NCBI GenBank assembly: GCA_947628335.1 | Contig: CANQZT010000042.1 | Location: 1-10,456, forward strand | Source: an uncultured Clostridia bacterium | Lineage (GTDB): Bacteria > Bacillota_A > Clostridia > TANB77 > CAG-508 | Direction: 5' to 3' | DNA length: 10,456 nt | In this document: positions 1-7,600 of the stretch, piece by piece | How the letters are laid out: each line of letters starts with the position of its first letter | Position numbering within the stretch: the first letter of the stretch is position 1 | The notes under the pieces: generated by a model | The model's input: only the letters and a program-made list of their open reading frames with translations | The model's database searches: none | Told to the model about the DNA's origin: nothing | Position numbers and translations under genes: made by a program

Positions 1-1
1 G

Positions 2-898
2 TTAAAACCTACATATGGGTTGGTTTCACGATATGGTCTTGTAGCATTTGCTTCATCATTAGATCAAATAGGAACATTAACAAGAGATGTCCAAGATTCA
101 GCGATGTTATTAAATATTATAGCAGGTCATGATGAGAAAGACTCTACTTCAGCAAATGTGCAAAAAGAAGATTATTTAAAAGCATTAAAAAATGATGTAA
201 AAGGCTTAAAAATAGGAGTGCCAAAGGAATATTTTGGTGATGGAATTAATAAAGAGGTAAAAGAAGCAATTCAAAAAGTTATTGAAAAATACAGAGAACT
301 GGGTGCTGAAGTTTCGGAATGTTCATTAGATGTTGCAGAATATGCTCTTGCAACTTACTATATTATTGCATGTGCAGAAGCAAGTTCAAATCTTGGAAGA
401 TTTGATGGAATTCGTTATGGATATAGGACAAAAAATTATGAGAATTTAAAGGATATATACCGTAATTCAAGAAGCGAGGGATTTGGAGCAGAAGTAAAAA
501 GAAGAATTATATTAGGCACATATGTACTATCTTCTGGGTATTATGATGCATATTACAAAAAAGCACAACAAGTGCGTACTCTTGTGAAGAATGAATTTGA
601 AAAAAATTTCAAGGTTTATGATTGTTTATTAACTCCAACATCTTCAAATGTTGCATTTGATATCGGTTCAAAAATTAATAACCCACTAGAAATGTATTTA
701 GCCGATCTTTGTACAGTACCAGTTAATATAGCAGGACTTCCAGGAATTAGTGTGCCTTGTGATTTGAATAAAGATGGAATGCCTATAGGATTCCAATTAA
801 TAGGAAAACCATTTGCAGAGGCAACAATATTAAATGCAGCATATACATATGAGCAAAACTCAAATTTTAAGAAAAATAAACCAAGTTTTAAAATATAA
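2..898 (+). CDS. gatA: Aspartyl/glutamyl-tRNA(Asn/Gln) amidotransferase subunit A, 3' part (5' end outside window)
   Basis: This is the C-terminal ~298 residues of the glutaminase subunit of the cytoplasmic GatCAB complex, which makes Gln-tRNA(Gln) and/or Asn-tRNA(Asn) from the misacylated Glu/Asp forms. The frame is open from base 2 and begins with [20 protein letters not shown], which matches the strongly conserved amidase segment just after the nucleophilic serine. The Lys-Ser-Ser catalytic triad and its Gly/Ser-rich loop therefore lie upstream of the window. Further family segments are [29 protein letters not shown], the [12 protein letters not shown] stretch and the [11 protein letters not shown] segment near the end. 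GatA is usually about 485 residues, so about 60% is present. A TTG at base 20 is an internal Leu codon, not a start. The stop codon overlaps the ribosome binding site of gatB, so the two are co-transcribed. Recognition is firm. Confidence 0.97.
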   Translation, partial: LKPTYGLVSRYGLVAFASSLDQIGTLTRDVQDSAMLLNIIAGHDEKDSTSANVQKEDYLKALKNDVKGLKIGVPKEYFGDGINKEVKEAIQKVIEKYRELGAEVSECSLDVAEYALATYYIIACAEASSNLGRFDGIRYGYRTKNYENLKDIYRNSRSEGFGAEVKRRIILGTYVLSSGYYDAYYKKAQQVRTLVKNEFEKNFKVYDCLLTPTSSNVAFDIGSKINNPLEMYLADLCTVPVNIAGLPGISVPCDLNKDGMPIGFQLIGKPFAEATILNAAYTYEQNSNFKKNKPSFKI

Positions 899-912
899 GG
901 AGGAGATAGGAA

Positions 913-2358
913 ATGGCAAGAGATGATTACGAAGCTGTAATAGGACTAGAGGTACATGCAGAACTTTCAACAAAAACAAAGATATTTTGCTCATGTCCTA
1001 CAGAATTTGGTGGAGAACCTAATACACATTGCTGTCCAATTTGTATGGCACTTCCAGGAACATTACCTGTATTAAATGAAAGGGTAGTTGAATATGCAGT
1101 AAAAGCTGGACTTGCAATGAATTGTGAAATAGAACAAAATAGTAAAAACGATAGAAAAAATTACTTTTATCCAGATTTACCGAAAGCATATCAAATATCT
1201 CAATTTGACAGACCACTATGTAAACATGGAATTATTGAAGTAGAGGATGCAAACGGAGAGAAAAAGGATGTAAGAATTACAAGGATTCATATAGAAGAGG
1301 ATGCTGGAAAGTTAAATCATGATGATTTTGGTGGAGGAAGTTTAGTTGATTTAAACCGTGCAGGAGTTCCTTTAATAGAAATTGTTTCAGAACCAGATAT
1401 ACGTTCTAGCAAAGAAGCGGAAAATTATTTAAGAAAAATAAAATCAATACTTGAATATATAGAAGTATCAGATTGTAAAATGCAGGAAGGATCATTAAGA
1501 GCAGACGTTAATGTTTCAATTAGAAAAAAAGGAGAAACAAAACTTGGAACTCGTACAGAGATGAAAAATATGAATTCATTCCGTTCTATTGTAAGAGGAA
1601 TTGAATATGAAATAGATAGGCAAATAGATGTTATTGAAGATGGAGGAATAATTGAGCAAGAAACATTAAGATGGGATGATGTATCTGGAAGAACATTCTC
1701 TATGAGAGATAAAGAAGATGCTCAAGATTATAGGTACTTTCCTGATCCAGACTTAGTAGCTATTCGTTTGTCAGATGAGTATATAGAAAATATAAAAAAT
1801 AGCTTACCAGAATTACCAGAAAGTAGAAAAACAAGATACATACAAGAATATAACCTAACACAAAGGGAGGCAAATTTATTAACAGCATCAAAATACTTAT
1901 CAGATTTATTTGAGAAAACAGCGAAAGAATCAAATAACGCAAAAGCAGCATGCAACTGGATATTATCAGATATCTCTCGTATATTAAATGAAAAAGAGGA
2001 AGAAGCAAACGAAATACCATTTACTTACCACGAACTTGCAGAACTTATTACTTTAATTGATAAGGGAACAATAAGCAATTCTATTGCAAAAAAAGTATTA
2101 GAAGAATTATTTAAGAATCCTAAAGCACCTTCAAAGATCATAGAAGAAAAAGGCTGGATTCAAATTTCAGATGAAGGAGCAATATTAGAGGTAGTAAAAA
2201 AAGTATTACAAGAAAATCCTCAATCTGTAAAAGATTATAAAGGTGGAAAAGATAGAGCATTAGGTTTCTTAGTTGGTCAAGCTATGAAACAAACAAAAGG
2301 AAAAGCAAATCCACAAATGTTAAATAAAATGTTTATAGAAGAAATGAATAATATGTAA
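913..2358 (+). CDS. gatB: Aspartyl/glutamyl-tRNA(Asn/Gln) amidotransferase subunit B
   Basis: This is the kinase-like subunit of GatCAB. It binds the misacylated tRNA, phosphorylates the Glu or Asp side chain with ATP, and receives ammonia from GatA. The 481 residues match the usual family length (about 475-480). The N-terminal cradle domain opens with AVIGLEVHAELSTKTKIFC and carries the zinc-site cysteines C26/C28 and C41/C44. The segments RIHIEEDAGKL, DLNRAGVPLIEIVSEPD and SLRADVNVSIR are GatB hallmarks. LPELPESR marks the start of the helical region, and the last ~150 residues are the YqeY-like tRNA-binding tail. The ATG is preceded by AAGGAGGAG at 897-905, which overlaps the gatA stop, so translation is probably coupled. 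The gene ends in front of a strong terminator, so it closes the gat operon. Identification is certain from the motifs. Confidence 0.98.
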   Translation: MARDDYEAVIGLEVHAELSTKTKIFCSCPTEFGGEPNTHCCPICMALPGTLPVLNERVVEYAVKAGLAMNCEIEQNSKNDRKNYFYPDLPKAYQISQFDRPLCKHGIIEVEDANGEKKDVRITRIHIEEDAGKLNHDDFGGGSLVDLNRAGVPLIEIVSEPDIRSSKEAENYLRKIKSILEYIEVSDCKMQEGSLRADVNVSIRKKGETKLGTRTEMKNMNSFRSIVRGIEYEIDRQIDVIEDGGIIEQETLRWDDVSGRTFSMRDKEDAQDYRYFPDPDLVAIRLSDEYIENIKNSLPELPESRKTRYIQEYNLTQREANLLTASKYLSDLFEKTAKESNNAKAACNWILSDISRILNEKEEEANEIPFTYHELAELITLIDKGTISNSIAKKVLEELFKNPKAPSKIIEEKGWIQISDEGAILEVVKKVLQENPQSVKDYKGGKDRALGFLVGQAMKQTKGKANPQMLNKMFIEEMNNM

Positions 2359-2361
2359 AAA

Positions 2362-2414
2362 GTGAGCCTAAGATTTTATATCAAATGCAAATTTTAAGAA
2401 AATCTTAGGCTCAC
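2362..2414. terminator. Strong bidirectional intrinsic terminator between gatB and a small membrane protein gene
   Basis: The arms GTGAGCCTAAGATTTT (2362-2377) and its exact complement (2399-2414) make a 16-bp perfect stem around a 21-base loop. A T-rich tract (ATATTTTTCT) follows on the plus strand. On the minus strand the stem is followed by TTTTT, which complements 2357-2361. It lies just past the gatB stop and just past the stop of the convergent gene at 2434, so it can end both transcripts. The loop is longer than usual. Confidence 0.88.
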
Positions 2415-2433
2415 CATATTTTTCTGGTGAATT

Positions 2434-2682
2434 TTATGAAACCTGTTTTTTAATCGTGTCAATAGCAAGAGCACAAATTATGAATTCAACAACGAAAAAT
2501 AATCCTAATCTAAAAGTAGATAAACCAATATAGAATAAATATGGAACATGATTTGTTCTATATGTAAGTAAAATATACATAGCTATAATGCAGACACAAC
2601 AAGAAAAGAATATACCATATTTTAAAATATTTTTTATGCTTTTTTCCATAGAAAAGAATTTATTTTTAATCATATTAACCAT
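2434..2682 (-). CDS. Small two-helix membrane protein of unknown function
   Basis: I do not recognise this 82-residue protein. It has a basic N-terminus (several Lys in the first 21 residues) and a hydrophobic helix at about residues 22-40 with a cysteine cluster (C28, C29, C31). A short polar turn (YRTNHVPY) follows, and then a second hydrophobic stretch at about 52-76 ending in a charged DTIKK tail. By the positive-inside pattern, both ends would be cytoplasmic. The ATG at 2682 is supported by AGAAGG eight bases upstream; Met4 and Met12 are alternative starts with weaker support. It is downstream of rpsT on the same strand, but the rpsT terminator lies between, and I see no convincing promoter of its own in 2683-2790. 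It is probably real because of its ribosome binding site, coherent topology and shared terminator. No function is assigned. Confidence 0.7.
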   Translation of the reverse strand: MVNMIKNKFFSMEKSIKNILKYGIFFSCCVCIIAMYILLTYRTNHVPYLFYIGLSTFRLGLFFVVEFIICALAIDTIKKQVS

Positions 2683-2794
2683 AGGAATAACCTTCTTTCA
2701 ATAACATCTATAATAATAGTAACATAAAAGTAAATATAAAATCAAAGGTAAATTATGTTATAAAAAGTGAAATAAGGAAAAGATTACGAAATAA

Positions 2795-2822
2795 AAGAAG
2801 ATTGAATGGATTCAATCTTCTT
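2795..2822 (-). terminator. Intrinsic terminator of rpsT
   Basis: The arms AAGAAGATTGAAT (2795-2807) and their exact complement (2810-2822) form a 12-13 bp hairpin with a very tight loop. On the minus strand the stem runs into TTTTATTT. It starts about 28 bases past the rpsT stop codon. The stem is AT-rich but perfect. Confidence 0.8.
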
Positions 2823-2850
2823 AAATAAAAAACTATGCATAATTTTTTAT

Positions 2851-3117
2851 CTATGCTTTTATAGCATTTAATTTTTTGGCTAATCTAGATTTTTTTCTAG
2901 CAGCTGTATTTTTTACGATAACACCTTTTGAACAAGCCATATCGATTTTTTTTGTAGCCTCTACGAATAATGTTTCGGCATTTTTTACATCTTTGGCTTG
3001 GGCAGCTTCTTCAAATTTTCTTACAGCAGTTCTATATCCAGATTTTATCATATTATTTCTAAGAGTTTTCTTTTCAATAACACTTACTCTCTTTATTGCT
3101 GATTTAATATTTGGCAT
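2851..3117 (-). CDS. rpsT: 30S ribosomal protein S20
   Basis: S20 binds 16S rRNA in the body of the 30S subunit and helps early assembly. The 88-residue length is normal. The protein is very basic and helical, opening with [11 protein letters not shown], with the conserved C-terminal block [20 protein letters not shown] before a short tail ending in NAIKA. The ATG at 3117 is preceded by a near-perfect anti-16S match, AAGGAGGTG, nine bases away, as expected for a highly expressed ribosomal gene. It is a single-gene unit with its own promoter (3166-3194) and its own terminator (2795-2822). In many clostridia rpsT lies next to gpr or holA; neither is here. The leader is only about 40 bases, so there is little room for a regulatory structure. 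Identification is certain. Confidence 0.98.
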   Translation of the reverse strand: MPNIKSAIKRVSVIEKKTLRNNMIKSGYRTAVRKFEEAAQAKDVKNAETLFVEATKKIDMACSKGVIVKNTAARKKSRLAKKLNAIKA

Positions 3118-3165
3118 TTATATATTGCACCTCCTTAAAAAGTAAAATAAACATTAACGCATAAT

Positions 3166-3194
3166 ATTTTAACACAAAAAAATCAAAATTGCAA
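3166..3194 (-). promoter_or_regulatory. Sigma-A type promoter of rpsT
   Basis: On the minus strand, a -35 box TTGCAA (3189-3194) and a -10 box TAAAAT (3166-3171) are separated by exactly 17 bases. Transcription would start near 3159 and give a leader of about 40 bases. The -35 box is only eight bases from the -35 box of the divergent Fic promoter. Confidence 0.72.
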
Positions 3195-3202
3195 GTTTTA
3201 TA

Positions 3203-3231
3203 GTGACAATTGTTACAATATTTGATATAAT
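3203..3231 (+). promoter_or_regulatory. Sigma-A type promoter of the Fic gene
   Basis: A GTGACA -35 box (3203-3208, one mismatch to TTGACA) lies 17 bases from a perfect TATAAT -10 box (3226-3231). TGA directly upstream gives an extended -10. The start would be near 3238, about 25 bases before the GTG start codon. An imperfect palindrome, TGACAATTGTTA, overlaps the -35 box and could be an operator, but this is weak. Confidence 0.75.
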
Positions 3232-3262
3232 TTCTACTAGAATTGCTATAGGAGTTGATAGT

Positions 3263-3926
3263 GTGGAAGATAAATATAATTTAACATTACAAGAAAATGT
3301 ATTTTTAGCAAAAAAAAAGATTGTAGAAAATATATACAGTAATGCAAGAATAGAAGGGTGTAATGTAACGTTTCCAGAAACACGGGACAATTTTAGAAGG
3401 CGTAAATGTGGCAACTGTAAAATTAGATGATATAACGTGTATTTTGAATTTAAGAGATGCATGGAAATATGTTATAAATAATATAGAAGAACCATTTTCG
3501 TATGAGCTTATTTGTAAAGTGAATTCGTATGTTGCAAGAAATGAGTCAATTGAATGGGGAAGATTAAGAAATGGAAAAGTTAGTATATCAGGGACAGAAT
3601 ATATTCCCAATATTCCAATAGAAGATGAAGTAAAAAAGAAAATAGAAGAAATGAAAAAAATAAAAAGTGTTACTAAAAGAGCAATTACATATATGTTATA
3701 TGGTATGAGAGGCCAGTTATTTTGGGACGGAAACAAAAGAACTAGTATAATTGTTGCAAATAAAATATTGATTAGTGAGGGAAAAGGAATATTAACAGTA
3801 AAAGATAAGTATCTAAATGAATTTAATGAATTATTAACTGAATTTTATAATACTAATAATGGAGAAAAATTAGAAGAATTTTTATATAATAAATGTATAT
3901 ATGGAATAGAAAAAGAGGTAAAATAA
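3263..3926 (+). CDS. Fic-family protein with non-canonical motif; reading frame broken by +1 shift at 3384-3386
   Basis: Fic-domain enzymes usually transfer AMP or another phosphate group to proteins. The start is GTG at 3263, eight bases after AGGAG (3250-3254). The first frame runs to a TGA at 3428-3430 (55 codons). Removing one base around CGGG (3383-3386) joins it to the frame that ends at 3926, giving 220 residues, a plausible full-length protein. The N-terminal helix has NARIEG (27-32), resembling the Fic inhibitory motif (S/T)xxxE(G/N). It is followed by VTFPET, then TILEGVNV after the shift. The Fic motif is QLFWDGNKRT (151-160). The usual catalytic His is Gln, NKR resembles Doc, and the second Arg is missing. 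The part after the shift is otherwise undamaged. Alternatively, a GTG at 3408 starts a 172-residue core protein. No antitoxin-like partner is adjacent. The family call is firm; activity is uncertain. Confidence 0.82.
3381..3389 (+). other. +1 frame break at a CGG codon in the Fic gene
   Basis: The incoming frame reads GAA ACA CGG GAC AAT, and the continuing frame reads ACA ATT TTA GAA from 3387. One base must be skipped inside ACA-CGGG-ACA. Dropping the C yields Thr-Gly-Thr; dropping a G yields Thr-Arg-Thr. Either restores the family-like stretch from VTFPET to TILEGVNV. It could be a sequencing error, a mutation or a recoding site. Confidence 0.85.
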
Positions 3927-3938
3927 TCTACCTCTTTT
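3911..3938. terminator. Bidirectional terminator shared by the Fic gene and mscL, built from coding sequence
   Basis: AAAAGAGGTA (3911-3920) pairs with TACCTCTTTT (3929-3938) around an 8-base loop. T-rich tracts flank both sides (TTTTATTCTT on plus, CTTTTTCTATT on minus). The left arm encodes the last residues of the Fic protein, and the right arm reaches the mscL stop codon at 3937-3939. Two convergent genes are therefore closed by one hairpin with only ten bases between them. Confidence 0.75.
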
Positions 3939-4452
3939 ATTCTTCAATTTTTAATTGTTCACCAATAATTTCTTCCTTTTCATCTTCTAAAATAGAAGTA
4001 CAATGAGGGCAACGAGTTGCTTTTATATTGATTTCAGATAAACAATAAGGACATGTTTTTACAGTTGGTTCAGGGATAGGAGTATTTTTTTTCTTTCTCC
4101 ATTTCTTAAAGAATTTTGACTCTTTTTCGAATTTTTTATTAATACCTTTTGCTTTAGCTTCTAAAGTTTGATTAAATCTATTTAAATATCGAACCATTAA
4201 AAAAACAGAAAAAGCAATAATTAGAAAGTTAATTACATTAGTAATAAAAGAACCATATTTTATAGATGTATTACCAAATGTAAGCATCATATCATTAAAG
4301 TCAATACGACCTGTAAAAATAGATACAAAAGGCATAATTATATCATTTACAAGTGAATTAACAATCTTTTGAAATCCACCACCTATAATAACACCTATAG
4401 CTAAATTAACAGCATCTCCTTTTATTGCAAATTCCTTAAATTCCTTCCACAT
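3937..4452 (-). CDS. mscL: Large-conductance mechanosensitive channel with C-terminal zinc-ribbon-like tail
   Basis: MscL forms a homopentameric membrane pore that opens under extreme tension to release solutes during osmotic downshock. The N-terminus MWKEFKEFAIKGDAVNLAIG and the following GVIIGGGFQKIVNSLVNDII are the classic amphipathic N-helix and pore-lining TM1 (about 14-45). A periplasmic loop (46-65) and TM2 (about 66-90) follow. A very basic stretch (100-122) comes next, then CPYC (134-137) and CPHC (148-151), spaced like a zinc ribbon, and an acidic tail. The total of 171 residues is longer than the usual 130-150 because of this tail. The ATG at 4452 has AAGGAGGA six bases upstream. 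A strong promoter (4484-4512) and the terminator shared with the Fic gene make it a single-gene unit. The channel call is firm; zinc binding is inferred from the cysteine spacing. Confidence 0.96.
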   Translation of the reverse strand: MWKEFKEFAIKGDAVNLAIGVIIGGGFQKIVNSLVNDIIMPFVSIFTGRIDFNDMMLTFGNTSIKYGSFITNVINFLIIAFSVFLMVRYLNRFNQTLEAKAKGINKKFEKESKFFKKWRKKKNTPIPEPTVKTCPYCLSEINIKATRCPHCTSILEDEKEEIIGEQLKIEE

Positions 4453-4483
4453 AAAGAATCCTCCTTAATATATTTTATTTATA

Positions 4484-4512
4484 ATAATATGTTAAAATAA
4501 GAGATTTGTCAA
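4484..4512 (-). promoter_or_regulatory. Sigma-A type promoter of mscL
   Basis: On the minus strand there is a perfect TTGACA (4507-4512), 17 bases, then TATTAT (4484-4489). The start would be near 4477, about 25 bases upstream of the mscL start codon and just before its ribosome binding site. Confidence 0.82.
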
Positions 4513-4562
4513 ATTTTATCGAAATTTATATGAAGTTAAGTATAAAAAATTCAAAATAATCC

Positions 4563-4591
4563 TTCTAAAAAAACAAAAAATGTTATATAAT
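4563..4591 (+). promoter_or_regulatory. Possible promoter of mfd (good -10, weak -35)
   Basis: A perfect TATAAT (4586-4591) lies 35 bases before the mfd ATG. The hexamer 17 bases upstream, TTCTAA (4563-4568), is a poor -35 match and no better one is in range. It diverges from the mscL promoter. Confidence 0.45.
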
Positions 4592-4625
4592 AATAGCATA
4601 AAATACAAAAGGAGAAAAACACAAT

Positions 4626-7600
4626 ATGAATGCTTTGATAGAAATGCTGTCAAATTCTAAAAAATTTAAAGAATATTTAAAACTTATAGAAAATAAAAAA
4701 AGCCCAGTTATGCTAACTGGGCTTACTGATGTTAGCAAAGTGTATTTTGCTTATGGAACAAGACAATATTCCAAAAGTAAAATATGTATTATTACATATA
4801 ACGAAATACAGGCAAGAAAGCTTGTAAAAGATATAGCATATTTTACAGATAAAGTGGTATTTATTCCTAAAAGAGAAATTGTAACATATGATTATGTTGC
4901 TGAAAGTAAAGATTTACCATATGAAAGAATTGAAGCATTAAATAAGGTATATAATAATAAAGTAGATATTGTAGTTACCACAATTGAAGCTTTAATGCAA
5001 AAGATACTTCCGAAAGAAGTATTATATAAAAATATATTAAATTTTAAAGTTGGCAAAACTTATAATTTAGAACAAATAAAAGAAAAGTTAGTAAGTTTAG
5101 GTTATATAAGATGCGATTTAATTGAAGCTAAAGGTCAATTTAGTAAAAGAGGAGGAATAATAGATGTAGCAATTACGGATAAATTGGGAGTTAGGATAGA
5201 GTTTTGGGGTGACGATGTAGATTCTATTAGATACTTTAATATTTCAAGTCAGCGCTCAACGGAAATGATAAAGGAAATTAATATTTTTCCATCACATGAA
5301 TTTGTTTTAGAAAATAATTTAGACAAAGTGTGTGAAAAAATTGATAAACGTATTTTTAATGAAGAAAATTTGCAAAATGTAAAAATAGATTTAGAACAAA
5401 TAAGAGAGGGAAACTACATTAGCAAAATAGATAAATACTATGATAGTTTTTATGAAAAAACAACAACATTATTGGATTACTTTGATGATGAATATGAGAT
5501 TTTCTTAGATGAAATAAATAAAATAAAAGCAAGGGTAAACAATATATTAATAGATAATCAAAATGTACAAAATATGCTAATAGAAAAGGAAAAAATTATA
5601 CCAGATGCACTTAAAAATTTATATGAGTACGAAGAACTACTAAAAAAGATATTAAAGCATCAAACTATATATCTAGAAAAACAAGATGTAGGTTTTGTAG
5701 ATGAATATGAAACCAATGCTAAAAGAAATGCAATTCATTTTGAAACAAGAGAAGTAAATTTTTTTAAAAGTAGCATGGAGTTATTTTTAGAAGAAGTTCA
5801 AACAGCTATTAATGAGAAAAAGACGGTAGTTGTACTAGGTGGAAATGAAGAAAATAGTAGAAAACTATCTTTACTATTACTTGAAAAAGATATACCACAT
5901 AAATTTATTGAAAAATTAAATAGTAACCTTCCAAATCAAGTTGTAAATGTTTCAACAGGTATACTAACAACAGGTGTTGAAATTTATGATTTAAATTTAT
6001 TAGTTATAAGTAGTGAAGATTTATTTAATAAGGATACAAAGAAAAGAAGAAAAACACACACAGATTTTAGTAGTGGGGAAAAAGTTGTATTTGCAGATTT
6101 AAAAGTAGGAGATTACGTTGTTCATAAAACACATGGAATAGGTCAATTTATTGGAGTAAATACCATTAAAGCTGATAATATTACAAAGGATTATATAAAA
6201 ATAAAATATAGAGATGAAGATATTTTATATGTTCCAACTAACCAATTAGATAATATAAGAAAATATATTGGAGGAGGAGAAGCGACACCTAAATTAAATC
6301 GCTTAGGAAGTAAAGAATGGACAAATACTAAATCAAAGGTAAAATCTAATTTACGAGAGGTAGCAAGAGATTTAATAGAGTTATATGCTAAGCGTCAAAA
6401 TGCAGTAGGATACGCATTCTCAAAAGATACACCTTGGCAAAGAAATTTTGAGGACAGTTTTCCTTATGTAGAAACTGATGACCAATTACGTTGTATTGAA
6501 GAAGTAAAAAAAGATATGGAACAGGCTAAACCGATGGATAGGTTATTATGTGGTGATGTTGGATATGGAAAAACAGAAGTGGCAATTCGTGCAGCATTTA
6601 AAGCATGTATGGATCAGAAACAAGTAGCATATCTTGTTCCTACAACTGTACTTGCAAATCAGCAGTATGAATCATTTAAGCAAAGAATGGAAGATTTTGC
6701 AATTAAGGTTGAATTATTAAATCGTTTTCGTACAAAAAAAGAGCAGGATGAAGTTGTAAAAAAATTAAAACTAGGTGAGGTAGATGTTGTAATTGGAACC
6801 CACAGAATTTTAAGCAAAGATGTAGAATTTAAAGATTTAGGGTTACTAATTATAGATGAAGAACACAGATTTGGAGTAAAAGATAAAGAAAAAATAAAAA
6901 AATTAAAAACAAATGTGGATGTGTTAACAATGACAGCTACACCAATTCCAAGAACTCTTCATATGTCTATTGTTGGAGTAAGAGATATGTCAGTTATTTA
7001 TGAGCCACCTCAAAATAGAAGACCAGTTCAAACTTATGTTTTAGAATATGATGAAGAAGTTGTAAGAGAAGCAATTACAAAAGAGCTAGAAAGAAATGGT
7101 CAAGTATTTTATTTATATAATCGTGTAGAAGAAATAGAAAGAAAAGCAAATGAAATTGCAAATTTAGTTCCGGATGCTACAGTTGCATTTGCACATGGAA
7201 AGATGACAGGTCACGAGCTAGAAGAAATTATGATGGAGTTTGTTAACCAAAAAACGAATGTATTAGTATGCACAACTATATTAGAATCTGGAATAGATAT
7301 TCCGAATGCTAACACAATAATTGTAGAAAATGCTGATAGATTAGGTCTTGCACAATTATATCAAATTAGAGGAAGAGTAGGAAGAAGTGATACACAAAGT
7401 TATGCATATATTACTTATAAACCAGATAAATTGTTATCAGAAGTTGCAGATAAAAGGTTAAAAGCAATTAAGGAATTTACAGAGTTTGGCTCAGGCTTTA
7501 AAATTGCTATGCGTGATTTAGAAATAAGAGGAGCTGGAAGCTTACTTGGAGAAATACAGCATGGACACATGGATCAGGTTGGATATGATACTTATTGTAA

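Noticed and set aside
1019..2020. Minus-strand reading frames inside gatB
   Set aside because: Low-complexity hydrophobic translations opposite a conserved gene, with no start signals.
2683..2850. Promoter for the small membrane protein (TTTACT, 16 bases, TATAGA on the minus strand)
   Set aside because: Both boxes are poor matches in very AT-rich DNA, not better than chance.
2876..3145. Hydrophobic reading frame on the plus strand across rpsT
   Set aside because: It is the complement of a firmly identified ribosomal protein gene, with no ribosome binding site or promoter of its own.
3203..3262. Upstream extension of the Fic gene to a GTG at 3203
   Set aside because: It has no ribosome binding site and would overlap the -35/-10 promoter. 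GTG 3263 has AGGAG at an ideal distance and matches the family start.
3169..3736. Minus-strand hydrophobic reading frames across the Fic gene
   Set aside because: They are antisense shadows of AT-rich coding DNA, without ribosome binding sites. The plus-strand frames carry the recognisable Fic motif.
3263..3926. Fic gene as the toxin of a toxin-antitoxin pair
   Set aside because: No small antitoxin frame lies on either side on the same strand. The catalytic His is missing, and the N-terminal helix already offers an internal inhibitory motif.
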